DNA of 64,000 bases from Medicago truncatula. Lineage: Eukaryota > Streptophyta > Magnoliopsida > Fabales > Fabaceae. The stretch is taken from NCBI RefSeq assembly GCF_003473485.1, contig NC_053047.1, forward strand, positions 37,434,972-37,498,971, in the 5' to 3' direction. Both the position numbers and the translations under genes were made by a program. Below the pieces are notes generated by a model. The model made no database searches, was not told the DNA's origin, and worked only from the letters and a program-made list of their open reading frames with translations. Shown piece after piece: positions 45,845-56,259 of this stretch; position 1 is the stretch's first letter, and each line of letters begins with the position of its first letter.

Positions 45845-46572
45845 AGAATTACTTACACGTGAATAGAAGACAAACGGACAACAAGTTGTGCCGCTAAACA
45901 TTTTTCGATGGTAAAATCAATCTTTGTAAACATAACATTCATGGGCCTATGAAACGTGACATTGTTATGCATGCCCCTTTAACAACTTCTAGTGTTAGGA
46001 AATCGAAAGTGTTAAAAGCAAATGGTATAAAAATATGTTAACTGTCAGAACACATTTTCTCATGTTTGGCCATTTTACTTGACGCAACTTTTAGGTTTAT
46101 TTGTCCTACCGTAAAAGTCTCAATCCCTAATCCCACAAGTGGTGAAACCCCAATCAAGTCCACACTTGCATATTTTTCTCATACTCATCTGTACACCATA
46201 ACATTTGCATCCCTAAGTGTTGATCTTCTATTTAGTGGATGAGTCGGTTCACAACTATTTTATTACAACTTTTAGACAAAAAAATTTCTCATACTCATTG
46301 TTTATTGATATGTGATATTTTGACATCCAATTATAGTTGTCCGGGTGGACACCGTATGCATTTTTTTGCAAATTAAGCCTGGCATCCAGTTAAAAAAAAA
46401 AAAAAAAAAAAAGGTACATAGATAGTATGTTTCTACGGTTCTCCCGCAACTTAAGGTTGTTCAAATAACTTTAGCCTTGTTTATTCTCTTTCTTCCTTTT
46501 TGGTATTGTTTTTTTATAAATAAGAAGATAAAAGAAGAAGGTAATTCAAAATGTTGTCAATCGTACCTATCT
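45071..46572. other. Non-genic spacer
   Basis: No gene seen. Includes a (TA)n microsatellite at about 45808-45842 and a run of about 21 A near 46391-46412. Confidence 0.5.
45808..45842. repeat. (TA)n microsatellite
   Basis: About 17 uninterrupted AT dinucleotides. Confidence 0.9.
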
Positions 46573-46577
46573 CATAC

Positions 46578-48390
46578 TAATGTATCCCTTAGTAATTTTA
46601 TAGTATTTTATTTTAGCCAAATTTTAGTGATTTTCTAGAACTTTCTATTATTATTTTGTTTTGTTTTATTTTGGCCTACGGGTTTGTTATTTCTTTCACT
46701 ATATAAGCAAAACTTATCCAGCTTAAGAGACACACTTTTTTATTCATTAATAATATTCGAGATTTTCTCTCAATTTTTGGTGGATTCCGAAACCCTAATT
46801 TTGATAGGTTTGTCGCTTGCAACTCTATTTTCACAAGTTTGTCGCTTGCAAACTTGTTCTTTTCTATATAGGTTTAGCGCTTGCTAACCCTTCGCTTCCG
46901 TACTGCGTCAGTTGGCATCAGAGCCGGTTTTCCCATTTCTTTCGTGAACGTGATTCAATCATGGGAGATCAACCAATTATCAGGGCAGATTTTGAAGGTT
47001 TCACTGCAACCATTACAACCATGAATGAGGCCATCAAAGCTCTTGCAGAACAGATGACAACGTTGACGGCTAGGGTGGACGACCTCGCCAACAACAACAA
47101 CAACAACAACAACAATAGAAACGGCGACCACAATAGAAACATCAACAACCAAAACAACAACAACCGCAACAACAGGGGAGGAGGACCAACTTCGAATATT
47201 AGGGTTCGTTATGTCAGCAACCTTTCTGATGATGATTTGAGTTTTGATGAGGAGGAAGTTGTGATCGATGATGGGAGTGAACGTGGGAATCACCAAGATT
47301 GCGTTAAGGCTGATATTCCCCTATTTCATGGAACGATGGGAGTAGAAGAATTCTTAGACTGGAAGATCGATGTTGATAGATTTTTCAATGGGGGGAAAAA
47401 TAAAGTTGTTACAGATAAACGGCGAAGAGTCAAGGTTTTCAATGGGGGGATGATGTGATGGTGTTTATGCGAAAAGAGAGATTTCCTGTTGGTACCTACA
47501 GCAAGCTACAACCCTGCAAGTATGGTCCATTCAAAGCGACTCGCAAGATCAATGATAATGCATATGTGGTAGCACTTCCAGATTCCATAAACATTTCCAA
47601 CACTTTCAATGTGGTAGACATTCATGAATGTCATGCAGATGAAGTCCTTTATCAAGATGAGAACTCGGGGTCGAGTTCTTCAGAGGTGGAGGAGACTGAT
47701 GTAGGAGGGCTTCCTTAGTAATTTTATAGTATTTTATTTTAGCCAAATTTTAGTGATTTTCTAGAACTTTCTATTATTATTATTATTATTAGGCTTAATT
47801 GCACTTTTCCCCCTATCTTTTGCCAATTGTGCGATTTTGCACCCCCTCTTTTTTTTTGAGCGATTTTGCACCCCATCTTTTTGCCCCCTTTCTGATTTTG
47901 CACCTCATCTTTGTGTTCAATTGCACTTTTGTCCCTTATCTTTTTGCTAATTGTGCGATTTTGCACCCTATCTTTTGCCCATTTTCCCCTCTTTTAATGA
48001 TGATTTTGAACAAAACACAGTTGGCAAAAGATAGGGTGCAAAATCGCTCAAAAAAAAAGAGGGAGTGCAAAATCGCACAATTAACAAAAGATAGGGGGAA
48101 AAGTGCAATTAAGCCTTATTATTATTATTATTATTTTGTTTTATTTTATTTTGGCCCAGGGGTTTATTATTTCTTTCACTATATAAGGAGAACTTATGCA
48201 GCCTAAGAGGCAAACATTTTTATTCATTAATAATATTCGAGATTTTCTCTCAATTTCTGGTGGATTCTGGAACCCTTATTTTGATAGGTTTGTCGCTTGC
48301 AACCTTATTTTCACAAGTTTGTCGCTTGCAAACTTGTTCTTTCATATCTAAGTTTAGCGCTTGCTAACCCTACGCTTCCGTACTGTGTCA
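46578..48390 (+). mobile_element. Gypsy (Ty3-type) LTR retrotransposon fossil, broken
   Basis: The LTR pair (46578-46910 and 47697-48390) is flanked by the 5-bp target copy CATAC (46573-46577 and 48391-48395). A primer-binding site resembling initiator tRNA-Met (TTGGCATCAGAGC) follows the left LTR. The interior keeps a gag-like frame with an Asn-rich stretch and a piece like the C-terminal tail of a Gypsy integrase ([20 protein letters not shown]). It is far too short to be whole and is clearly defective. The right LTR carries a nested foldback MITE. LTR differences suggest it is older than the Copia element. Confidence 0.85.
47792..48115. mobile_element. Mutator-like foldback MITE nested in the right Gypsy LTR
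   Basis: A 324-bp element whose two ends are near-perfect inverted repeats of roughly 110 bp, starting GGCTTAATTGCACTTTTCCC. The flanks are TTATTATTA on both sides, which fits a 9-bp target duplication (Mutator type), although the host is itself an ATT repeat. Nothing coding. Confidence 0.8.
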
Positions 48391-48544
48391 CATACTCATG
48401 TTTTTAAGCATTTTTATTTATAAAAAGAGGTATAAAAAGAAAAAAAGAAAGAAAAAAAAGAAGGTAAAACTCATTATATTGGCATCATAATTCCACCGAA
48501 TTAGATGCTCAATGTAAAAGCTAAACCAAATCGAAAATTCATTT

Positions 48545-48557
48545 ACGCTGTCAGTGT
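48545..48557. promoter_or_regulatory. Conserved leader palindrome of the RFL-PPR genes (copy 3)
   Basis: ACGCTGTCAGTGT, with one arm mismatch relative to the other two copies, 45 bp before the ATG at 48602. Confidence 0.5.
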
Positions 48558-48601
48558 TTAGAAACGGCATTCACAATCGTTGCAACCAAGCTCAGTTATC
48601 A

Positions 48602-50230
48602 ATGTTAAGGTATTCGTCTCTCTTCTCTGTTCCTTCTACTCTCAATTTGTTTCTTCTTCATCGTCGATTACACATTCAGCCTCTTCCTTCGTTCATTGAC
48701 AATGTTAATGATGCTGTTTCCTCATTCAATCGTATTCTCCATATGAAGAATCCTACCCCACCCATCTTTGAATTTAATAAGATTTTATCTTCTCTTGCTA
48801 AGTTGAATCATTTCAATATTGCTATTTCTTTTTCTCAACAAATGGAACTTAAACCAATTCAACCTGACATTTTTACTTTAAGCATCTTGATTAATTGTTT
48901 TTGCCACTTGAATCAACTCAATTACGCTTTTTCTATATTGGGTAAGATTCTTAAACTAGGTTATGAGCCGAATACTGTAACTTTAACTACACTTATCAAA
49001 GGTCTTTGTCTTAATGGTGAGGTTAGGAAAGCCCTTTACTTTCATAACGATGTTATAGCAAAGGGATTTTATCTTAATGAGGTTAGTTATGGGACCTTGA
49101 TCAACGGATTATGTAAATCCGGTGAAACTAAAGCTGCATTGTCGTTGCTTAGAAAGATTGAAGGCTCGTTGGTTAAGCCTGATGTCGTTATGTACAACAC
49201 AATCATTGACAGTCTCTGTAAAGATAAGCTTGTTAGTGATGGGTATGATTTATATTCTGAAATGATTGTTAAGAAAATTTATCCTGATGCCATCACTTAC
49301 AATACTCTAATATATGGTTTTTCTATTTTGGGTCAAATGAAAGAAGCAGTTGGTTTGTTAAATCGAATGACGTTGAAAAACGTCAACCCCAATGTTTACA
49401 CCTTTAGTATTTTGATTGATGTTTTATGTAAGGATGGAGAGGTGAAAAAAGCTAGAAATGTGTTGGCTGTTATGATAAAACAAGGCGTGGAACCCAATAT
49501 TGCTACTTATAGTTCTTTAATGGATGGGTGTTTCTCGGTTAAAGAAGTGAACAAGGCCACATATGTATTCAACACTATTGCTAGAAGGGGAGTGGCTCTT
49601 GATGTTCAGAGCTACAGTGTTATGATTAACGGATTTTGCAAGAATAAAATGGTGGATGAAGCAGTTAATCTCTTCAAAGAAATGCATTCCAAAAATATGG
49701 TTCCTAACACTGTAACATACAATTCCTTAATTGATGGACTTTGCAAATTAGGGAGAATGTCTGATGCTTGGGATTTTATAGATGAGATGCATGATAGAGG
49801 TCAACCAGCGAACATTATCACTTACAGTTCTTTATTAGATGGATTGTGCAAAAACCATCAGGTTGACAAGGCAATCACTTTGTTAACGAAGATCAAGAAC
49901 CAAGGAATTCAGCTAGATATCTATACATACACTATACTTGTTGATGGACTGTGCAAAAATGGAAAACTTAGGGATGCACAAGAGGTTTATCAGGTTCTTC
50001 TGAATAACACCTATCATTTAGATGCTAGGATATATACTGTGATGATTAATGGGCTTTGTAAAGAAGGGTTTTTTGATGAAGCATTGTCCTTACTCTCAAA
50101 AATGGAAGACAACGGTTGCACTCCTGATGGTGTAACTTATGAAATTATTATTCGTGCTTTGTTTGAAAACAACAGAAATGATAAGGCGGTGAAACTGATT
50201 CGTGAAATGATTGCTAGAGGTCTACTCTAA
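48602..50230 (+). CDS. RFL-type P-class PPR protein, intact, mosaic
   Basis: A single exon of 542 residues starting MLRYSSLFSVPSTLNLFLLH, a likely mitochondrial presequence, with about 14 PPR motifs and the family end REMIARGLL. No in-frame ATG lies upstream of this start. The first half, including the presequence, follows the 38.1-kb gene (for example IEFNKILSSLAKLNHFNIAI-type text and GEVRKALYFHNDVIAKGFYL). From about 49170 on (LVKPDVVMYNTIIDSLCKDK) it follows the 33.1-kb gene, as does its 3' flank. A short patch near 48900-48945 (HLNQLNYAFS) also follows the 33.1-kb gene. This indicates conversion or unequal crossing-over. Role as for other RFL proteins: mitochondrial RNA binding. Confidence 0.92.
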   Translation: MLRYSSLFSVPSTLNLFLLHRRLHIQPLPSFIDNVNDAVSSFNRILHMKNPTPPIFEFNKILSSLAKLNHFNIAISFSQQMELKPIQPDIFTLSILINCFCHLNQLNYAFSILGKILKLGYEPNTVTLTTLIKGLCLNGEVRKALYFHNDVIAKGFYLNEVSYGTLINGLCKSGETKAALSLLRKIEGSLVKPDVVMYNTIIDSLCKDKLVSDGYDLYSEMIVKKIYPDAITYNTLIYGFSILGQMKEAVGLLNRMTLKNVNPNVYTFSILIDVLCKDGEVKKARNVLAVMIKQGVEPNIATYSSLMDGCFSVKEVNKATYVFNTIARRGVALDVQSYSVMINGFCKNKMVDEAVNLFKEMHSKNMVPNTVTYNSLIDGLCKLGRMSDAWDFIDEMHDRGQPANIITYSSLLDGLCKNHQVDKAITLLTKIKNQGIQLDIYTYTILVDGLCKNGKLRDAQEVYQVLLNNTYHLDARIYTVMINGLCKEGFFDEALSLLSKMEDNGCTPDGVTYEIIIRALFENNRNDKAVKLIREMIARGLL

Positions 50231-52370
50231 AGAGTAAAACTAGGTAAGATGTTTTCTACTTACAATTTGTTATTATGAATTTTAAAACAAGCATCCAATA
50301 TTTATTTGCTTTTACTGCAACTTGAAAAGGAAATTGGACTCTTCAGCAAGCTAACTACAGCTGAAGTCATGTGTTGTAAGGTTCATATTGATGTTGTAAC
50401 AACTAACAATAGTGGATGATCTGTTTTATTTTATTTTTTCTTCTCTTGACATTTTATAGCTGGAGTATGTTTACACCTTATACTCAGTTCTTTTAGCATT
50501 ACATTAGTCTTTTAATGTTCAGTAACCCAGAGTGTTACTGTTCTAGTAAAAAAGAAATCATAACTAAATATTATTGAATAATTGTAGATCTCAATTGATG
50601 TTAAGCTAATACCTCACCAATGGTTTGGTCAAAAAAGAAAAAAAAAAATACGTCATCAATGTTTACCTTAGAATAGAAGCAGATATGAACATGAATTCTT
50701 TCTCAATCTGCTAAGTCACTAATGCTTTTATTTGATTCTCTGTTTTATTAATGTGGTTCTTGCCATAAAATTTGGACACTTAACACTTTTGATATCAACT
50801 TCTAGAGGGGGAGTTACTAGTTGCTTGAGATTCTTAGGCCAAACTAACATAGATGTGCAAAAAGTTGGTTTGAGAGAAATTTTCCCTAAGCTAGTTGTAC
50901 ACAGACATCTTCATGATTACATGTTCTTTACTCTTGAACATGCCAATCCCTAAGTTTGCTAAATATCTAGTTTTATAAGTTATAACTTCAATGCATATAC
51001 AATTAATCTGAAATGTTAGAAAGCTGATTTATGTATGACCATACATAAATCTGAAATGTCAGTAAGGTGAAATGTATGACCATACATTTCAGTGATTTAT
51101 CAAAGTATCATCCCCAAATACTACAAGAATATCCCCATAGTTGAGATTAAACAAGCTTCATGTATCTGAGGTATGAATGTAGTAATATTGAGAATTCCAT
51201 TCTATCCATTTCTCAAACTCACTTTTCTTTTATGATCTCAGGCAGTGCCGCTATTCTACAATGGTTTTTAAATTATTTATTTCCTAGGCAAAATACATGG
51301 TACAATTTTGCTTCTTGTTCTGATTTTGGAACTTCTTTTGTTATTCTAATTTGATTTTTTAATACTTTATATTGTGCTTAATCTCCTAGCATTTGTTGCT
51401 AGCTTTGATATTTACAACCATGACTTCTCTGTTGTCACAACATTTGGTTTTATGTATTAGTTTTAGTATTTTTTTGAATTTACTCTTGCTTGTAGTGCAT
51501 GTCTTGGAAGTACTTTTTACCTCATACAAAGGATTATTATTTTGGGTTTCGTGATTCATTTATCATGTTTTAGCTGAAAATAGCATACTGATGTATGTGT
51601 CCACTCTTTAGTTGATAGCGGCGGCCTGTAGAGGCCCTTAGACGCTATGCGAAACATCGCTGTGTTGCGTTTTGAGTAGCGGATTCAGGGCTGATACAGT
51701 GAAGCAAACACTCCATTGTCCATTGGATTTGTCTCAGTTGCATCTACACTTTTTTGCACATATTAACATGTACATGATTGCCCTTGACTGGGTTTAAGCC
51801 ACAGTTGTATGGTGATAATTTCTCAACATGATATAATTACTCTTTGATGTCGTCTAAGTTGTTTGAAAGTCTGACTTACAAATGATATCCCTAAAATCAA
51901 GATCCCAAGTGATTTGTAACCCATTAGAAATAGCACGAAGCTCCGCATTAATAGGTATGCAGTCTTTTTCTTTCATTCAATCACACTATCAATGTTCATT
52001 CCTCCTTTTTGCATTGCAGTAGCCAGCCGCGACAACGTCACTCAATTCACTAGCTTGTGTATCGACGTCGACATTCTTTCCTACATTATTTAAGTGGATC
52101 ACTGAATAAACCATGGAGTAAGTTCCAGTTAAACTCAGGAGCTGCAGGAGGTGTAGTAGACATGATAAGGCACTGGGAAGCTGATTGCAATTTGCACAGA
52201 GAAATAACCTGAAGTGAAGTGAATCCAATTGGTGTTGTTAATGATATAATGGCTTCTGATTTTGGATTGAATTTATCCTGCAATTTGTGTTGTCAGATGG
52301 TTACAACTCCAAATACCATTTTGGAAAAAGATTTTTATGCATGAGTTGGGATGCACATGTTGTGAACATA
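50231..52370. repeat. 3' flank of PPR gene 3, duplicate of the flank of PPR gene 1
   Basis: Shares ordered blocks with 34764-37040. The last block, about 51970-52350, includes a minus-strand frame ending MSTTPPAAPEFNWNLLHGLF that is shifted in the other copy, so no protein gene is claimed. A small inverted phrase 'tgtatgaccataca' sits near 51032-51045 and recurs at 51074-51088. Confidence 0.7.
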
Positions 52371-53311
52371 AAGGATTCACATGTTGATGTTCATTTGTTT
52401 AAATTGATAGAGTATATCATTCAAGATCGTTAAAAACGTACGATCAGTATTGGAAATGAACGGAGAAGTGGTGGAACGTGCGGAACCATTAAACTCACAA
52501 CATTCAAGTATGATTACCTACCATGATAAACCTACTAAAGAACATAAGGATTCAAGGAACATAGAGGGCATCATACAAAAGAAAGACATTACCACATCCA
52601 ATTCATCTTCCAAGTTAAAATATTTGTTGGATTAAATGAATCTCGGTTAACTTGAGGAGATTAATCTTCCAAGTTTTTTTTTTAGGGAAGATTAATCTTC
52701 TAAGTTGCGTTGGGATGATACATTTATTCAATTAAATAATATATTTTTTTAAATCTCTATTCTTTTACTTAAAAGTATATGAAGTTTTAGTGTTTTTTAT
52801 TACAAAAACAAATTGATGTTCATTTTTTTAAATTGATAGAGTATATATCATTCAAGATCTTTAAAAACGTAAAGGATAAATATGCAAATAAACTCGCAAC
52901 ATTCAAGTATGATTAACCTATTAAAGAAAAATAATCATTTATATTTTCCTTTTTTATCCCACACAAAATCATTTTATCAATGAAGTGGAGTCTCGTTGAA
53001 TGTTTTAGGGTCTTGTCACTTGATGAACCAAAGTCTAAATTTTGACAAGTAGAGTTGCTCACTTATTTTGTGTGTGCGGGTTGCTCGGAAATGCTTACAT
53101 GAAATTAAAATTCATTTTTTTACTCAAAAAGAAAATTTAAAACTATGTCAAAAAAAAAAAAAATTATTAAAACTTGTTATTAATTTGTGCCAAAAAAAAC
53201 TCGTTTTTAAGTTTCATTTGTACGTAAATGGACGAAATGATAATAATTATTCGAAACTCATGTACAAACGAATGAGTTGGATTGAAAACTCGGTCATGGC
53301 TTCCAGTTTAA
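52371..53311. other. Non-genic spacer
   Basis: No gene seen. Contains a diverged internal direct repeat: 'gttcattt...aaattgatagagtatat' at 52390-52415 and 52818-52850. Confidence 0.5.
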
Positions 53312-53313
53312 TA

Positions 53314-53461
53314 CTCCCTCCGGTCCTTATTATAAGAAACTTTTGACTTTTTAGATTCATTGAGTAATTAATATATCTTGTTGTAAATATAGACTAGATA
53401 CATCACTTACACAATGAACCTAAAAAATCAATTTTTTTTTTATAATAAGGACCGGAGAGAG
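53314..53461. mobile_element. Stowaway-type MITE (Tc1/mariner)
   Basis: 148 bp, starts CTCCCTCCGGTCCTTATTAT, ends with the inverse (ATAATAAGGACCGGAGAGAG), and is flanked by TA on both sides (53312-53313 and 53462-53463). The termini match the plant Stowaway consensus CTCCCTCCGT. Confidence 0.92.
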
Positions 53462-53463
53462 TA

Positions 53464-54905
53464 GGTATTTTAGTTGGTTAAAGTAAAATTTGTGGATATT
53501 TTTATCAAGGAAACCATCAAATTAATCTTTAACTTCATAGAGCACATTCATATAGGTCCCTAAGTTTATTAATATTTCAAAAAGATCTCTAATTCTTTTT
53601 TTTTTTTTAAAAGGAAAAAGAATTCTAATTCTATTAAACTTTTAAATTATTCCCTGTATTTAACCACTTACTGAGTTATGATATCAAGATTTTTTTTTTT
53701 TTTTGAGAGATACTGCAATATTTCTTGAAAAAAGATTCTATGAGATTTTAAAAGACCTTTTAATTATGAAAAAGTCTTGTGGTATTCAATCAAGACTTTT
53801 TACAACTTAAAAAAAGTTTTGTGGTATTCAATCAAGACTCTTTGTCATTTTTAAAAAGTCTTGAACTATTCAATCAAGATTTTTCATCACTTAAAAAATG
53901 TCATGTGGTATTCAAAATCATTCAAACTTCGAAGGATTATTTAATAAATTGGATTTCGATGGATTTTGTGGGATTTTGTAGTGTAATTTTAACAAGAAAA
54001 AGTCTTTCATGAAAAGATAAGATTTCTTGAGATTGTTTTTCTTTTAAAAGTTACTATCTCTTTCTTCTCCTTTCTCTCCCCCTCCCCCTCCCCATTCTCT
54101 CCTTTCTCTCTTCGTTTCTCTATCTCTTCATTCTCTCACTCTCTCTCATCTCTCATCCCCCCTCTCTCTATCTCATAAAAAAAAAATTGTATTGAGAGTA
54201 TTATGATAGAGAGTATGATGTAATCAATTTTTCGCAAATCGAGTGTTAACTCTCCGAGATTACCGAGTTTACGTTTTTAGGTACCAAAATCGTGTTAACC
54301 CTGAGGTCAACTCGGTTTCTGGTAAAATCGAAAGGTTTGACGAGTTTGACTGAGTTAGCACTTGATAAACTCGTGTAAACTCGACCGATTTGTAAGGGCT
54401 AACACTATTTTTTTTTGAAAGATTTGTAAGTGCTGGCATAATTTTAAATATGTACAATTGAATTTTGTGGGAATAACATTTTTAACAAATAAAATATGTG
54501 TATTGAGAATAATGTGTTAGAGTGTTTTTTAGTCCCTTAAAATCTTATAAAATCAATAAAATTCTTAAAATTTTAAAATCAATAGTAAAAGAATTTTTTA
54601 TTGGTTTTATTTTTCTTTATTCAAACGCTAGAATTTATTTGTTCACTATTTTTATCATTCATGCTTGTAAGTTTGTTCTTTTTTCCCTAAAATTCATTGA
54701 ATCCTTTGAAATTTTAAAATCATTTGAAATCTTTAAAAGTCAGTGTGATAAATCCTTTAAAATATTGAGTGTATAAAGTCTTTTACATAAAAAATCTTTT
54801 AAAATCTCACAGAATCAATACAATCTCACATCACACAGTCTTTTAAAATCTTAAAAACTTTTTTTATTAATAGTCTTTTAAAATCCTAATCCAATACACC
54901 CCCTA
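53464..54905. other. Probable degraded DNA transposon with ~42-bp tandem units
   Basis: No gene. Four imperfect units containing 'tggtattcaatcaagact' lie at about 53780, 53822, 53868 and 53908. The right end (to about 54904) reads, inverted, TAGGGGGTGTATTGGATTAG, typical of hAT-like non-autonomous ends, with many 'ttttaaaatc' phrases before it. The left end is not clear. A CT-rich low-complexity block occupies about 54056-54175. Confidence 0.45.
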
Positions 54906-54909
54906 ATAT

Positions 54910-55845
54910 TAAGGCTATGTTTTGATTGATGGAGAGTGATGGAATGGAGTGGGATGGAACCATGTTCCATTGTTTGGTTTTGTAAAAAAGGAATGGAATG
55001 GAGTGTGATGGAACCCATTCCATCCAATACCACTCATTCTTCCAATTTTTCATTCCATTCAATTTGGGATGTATCCAATGGAATGGAACACATTAATAAT
55101 TTTATTACAATTTTATCCCTACATTTTCTATTTCACCTTCTTCTTTCTTGCGTGTGTTCAACTTGATTTTTTTTTCCTGTTTCTCTCTCCTACAACTCTC
55201 TCTAATTGGTATTTTAGGTCACTTATATCCAAATTTTTTTCTTCCAGAAAGCCTAACGCCTTCCATGGCATAGTAGTTATTTAATGTTCCTCGTTGTGAC
55301 ACCACAAAGTTCCACAATTTGCAGAAAAGAAAATCAAATCCATAAAGTAGTTATATAACAAACTTACTACTTACTATGCTCTTCTAATCCTTTCTATGAA
55401 CTGAACCATCAACCATTATTATTATATTGTTTAATTAAATAATATTTGAATCATTGGAGAAAATTATGCTTCAAGGTTGTGTTTCATCATTAGAGGTAGA
55501 TAATAAAACATCCATGTTTTAATTTGCAGCGAGGCGAGTTCATATTCTGGATGCATCACTCTTACATGTGAAGCATTTTTATTAAGTTAGGTATAATACA
55601 TTTTTTGATGTGAAGCAATTGTGAAGCATTTTTAATGTTTTTTTAAATAAAGGTTAAAATTGAAATAAAAAATTATAATACATTCCATTCCGTCATCTTT
55701 CCAAACAATGGAGTGGAAAGTTAACTCCGTTCCATCGTGAAATATCCAAACGATGGAATGTAATCTCTATTCCAATCTATTCCATTCCGCTCCGTTCCAT
55801 TCCTTTTTCGCTCCATTACTTTTAAGTTATCCAAATAGAACTTAT
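54910..55845. mobile_element. Possible MITE with GGAATGGA-rich inverted ends
   Basis: The left end (54914-55090) is rich in 'gatggaatggagtg' and the right end (55685-55840) in its inverse 'ccattccgctccgttcc'. Outermost sequences 'ctatgttttgattgatgg' and, inverted, 'ttctatttggataac' are loosely similar. No clean target duplication found. The interior is AT-rich and non-coding. Confidence 0.4.
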
Positions 55846-56259
55846 TCTGGGTACAATGAGGCCGAAGGTGGTTTTCCATTGCGGCCAAAACACATAGCAA
55901 TGTCAATTTCTGTATTGAGATCAAGGCACGCTCTCAATTCTCTTCCAATCTCCACTTTCCTCCTTCGCTTGTACTCATTCAATCAACCTTTGAATGATAT
56001 TTATCAACATAAAGAGCAATTGAAAGGGCAGAAATTTATAGCATAAAGAGCAATTGAAGGGGTAGAAAAGTAAACTCCAACCACACGGAACATAGTTTTT
56101 CTCGTGTTACCTCGTTTCATTTCGCCAATTACCGTTTTTCCCGCCATTTTCTGTCTCTATAATAATATAAAAAAATCAAATAAAAAGATTAACAAAAACT
56201 AAAGAAAAATCGAAAAAAAAAACCCAGAACCCATAAACGAAAACCTACGAACATTGCAA
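55846..56259. promoter_or_regulatory. Upstream region of the EXO1-like gene
   Basis: Short region that must hold the promoter and leader. A 48-codon frame at 55900-56046 (MSISVLRSRHALNSLPISTF) looks like a mitochondrial presequence but has no continuation. The phrase 'cataaagagcaattgaa' is repeated at about 56008 and 56042. No clear TATA position can be fixed. Confidence 0.35.

Noticed and set aside
46955-47296. Val-rich antisense ORF
   Set aside because: Shadow of the Asn-repeat in the Gypsy gag-like region.
48554-48601. Upstream start of the third RFL gene
   Set aside because: Also GTG; the ATG at 48602 matches its sisters.
52086-52283. Minus-strand frame ending MSTTPPAAPEFNWNLLHG
   Set aside because: The duplicate block at 36.7 kb shifts the frame, so coding is not supported, although the block itself is noted as a finding.
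55900-56046. 48-codon frame with presequence-like start
   Set aside because: No continuation, splice donor or homology; kept only as a note in the EXO1 upstream region.
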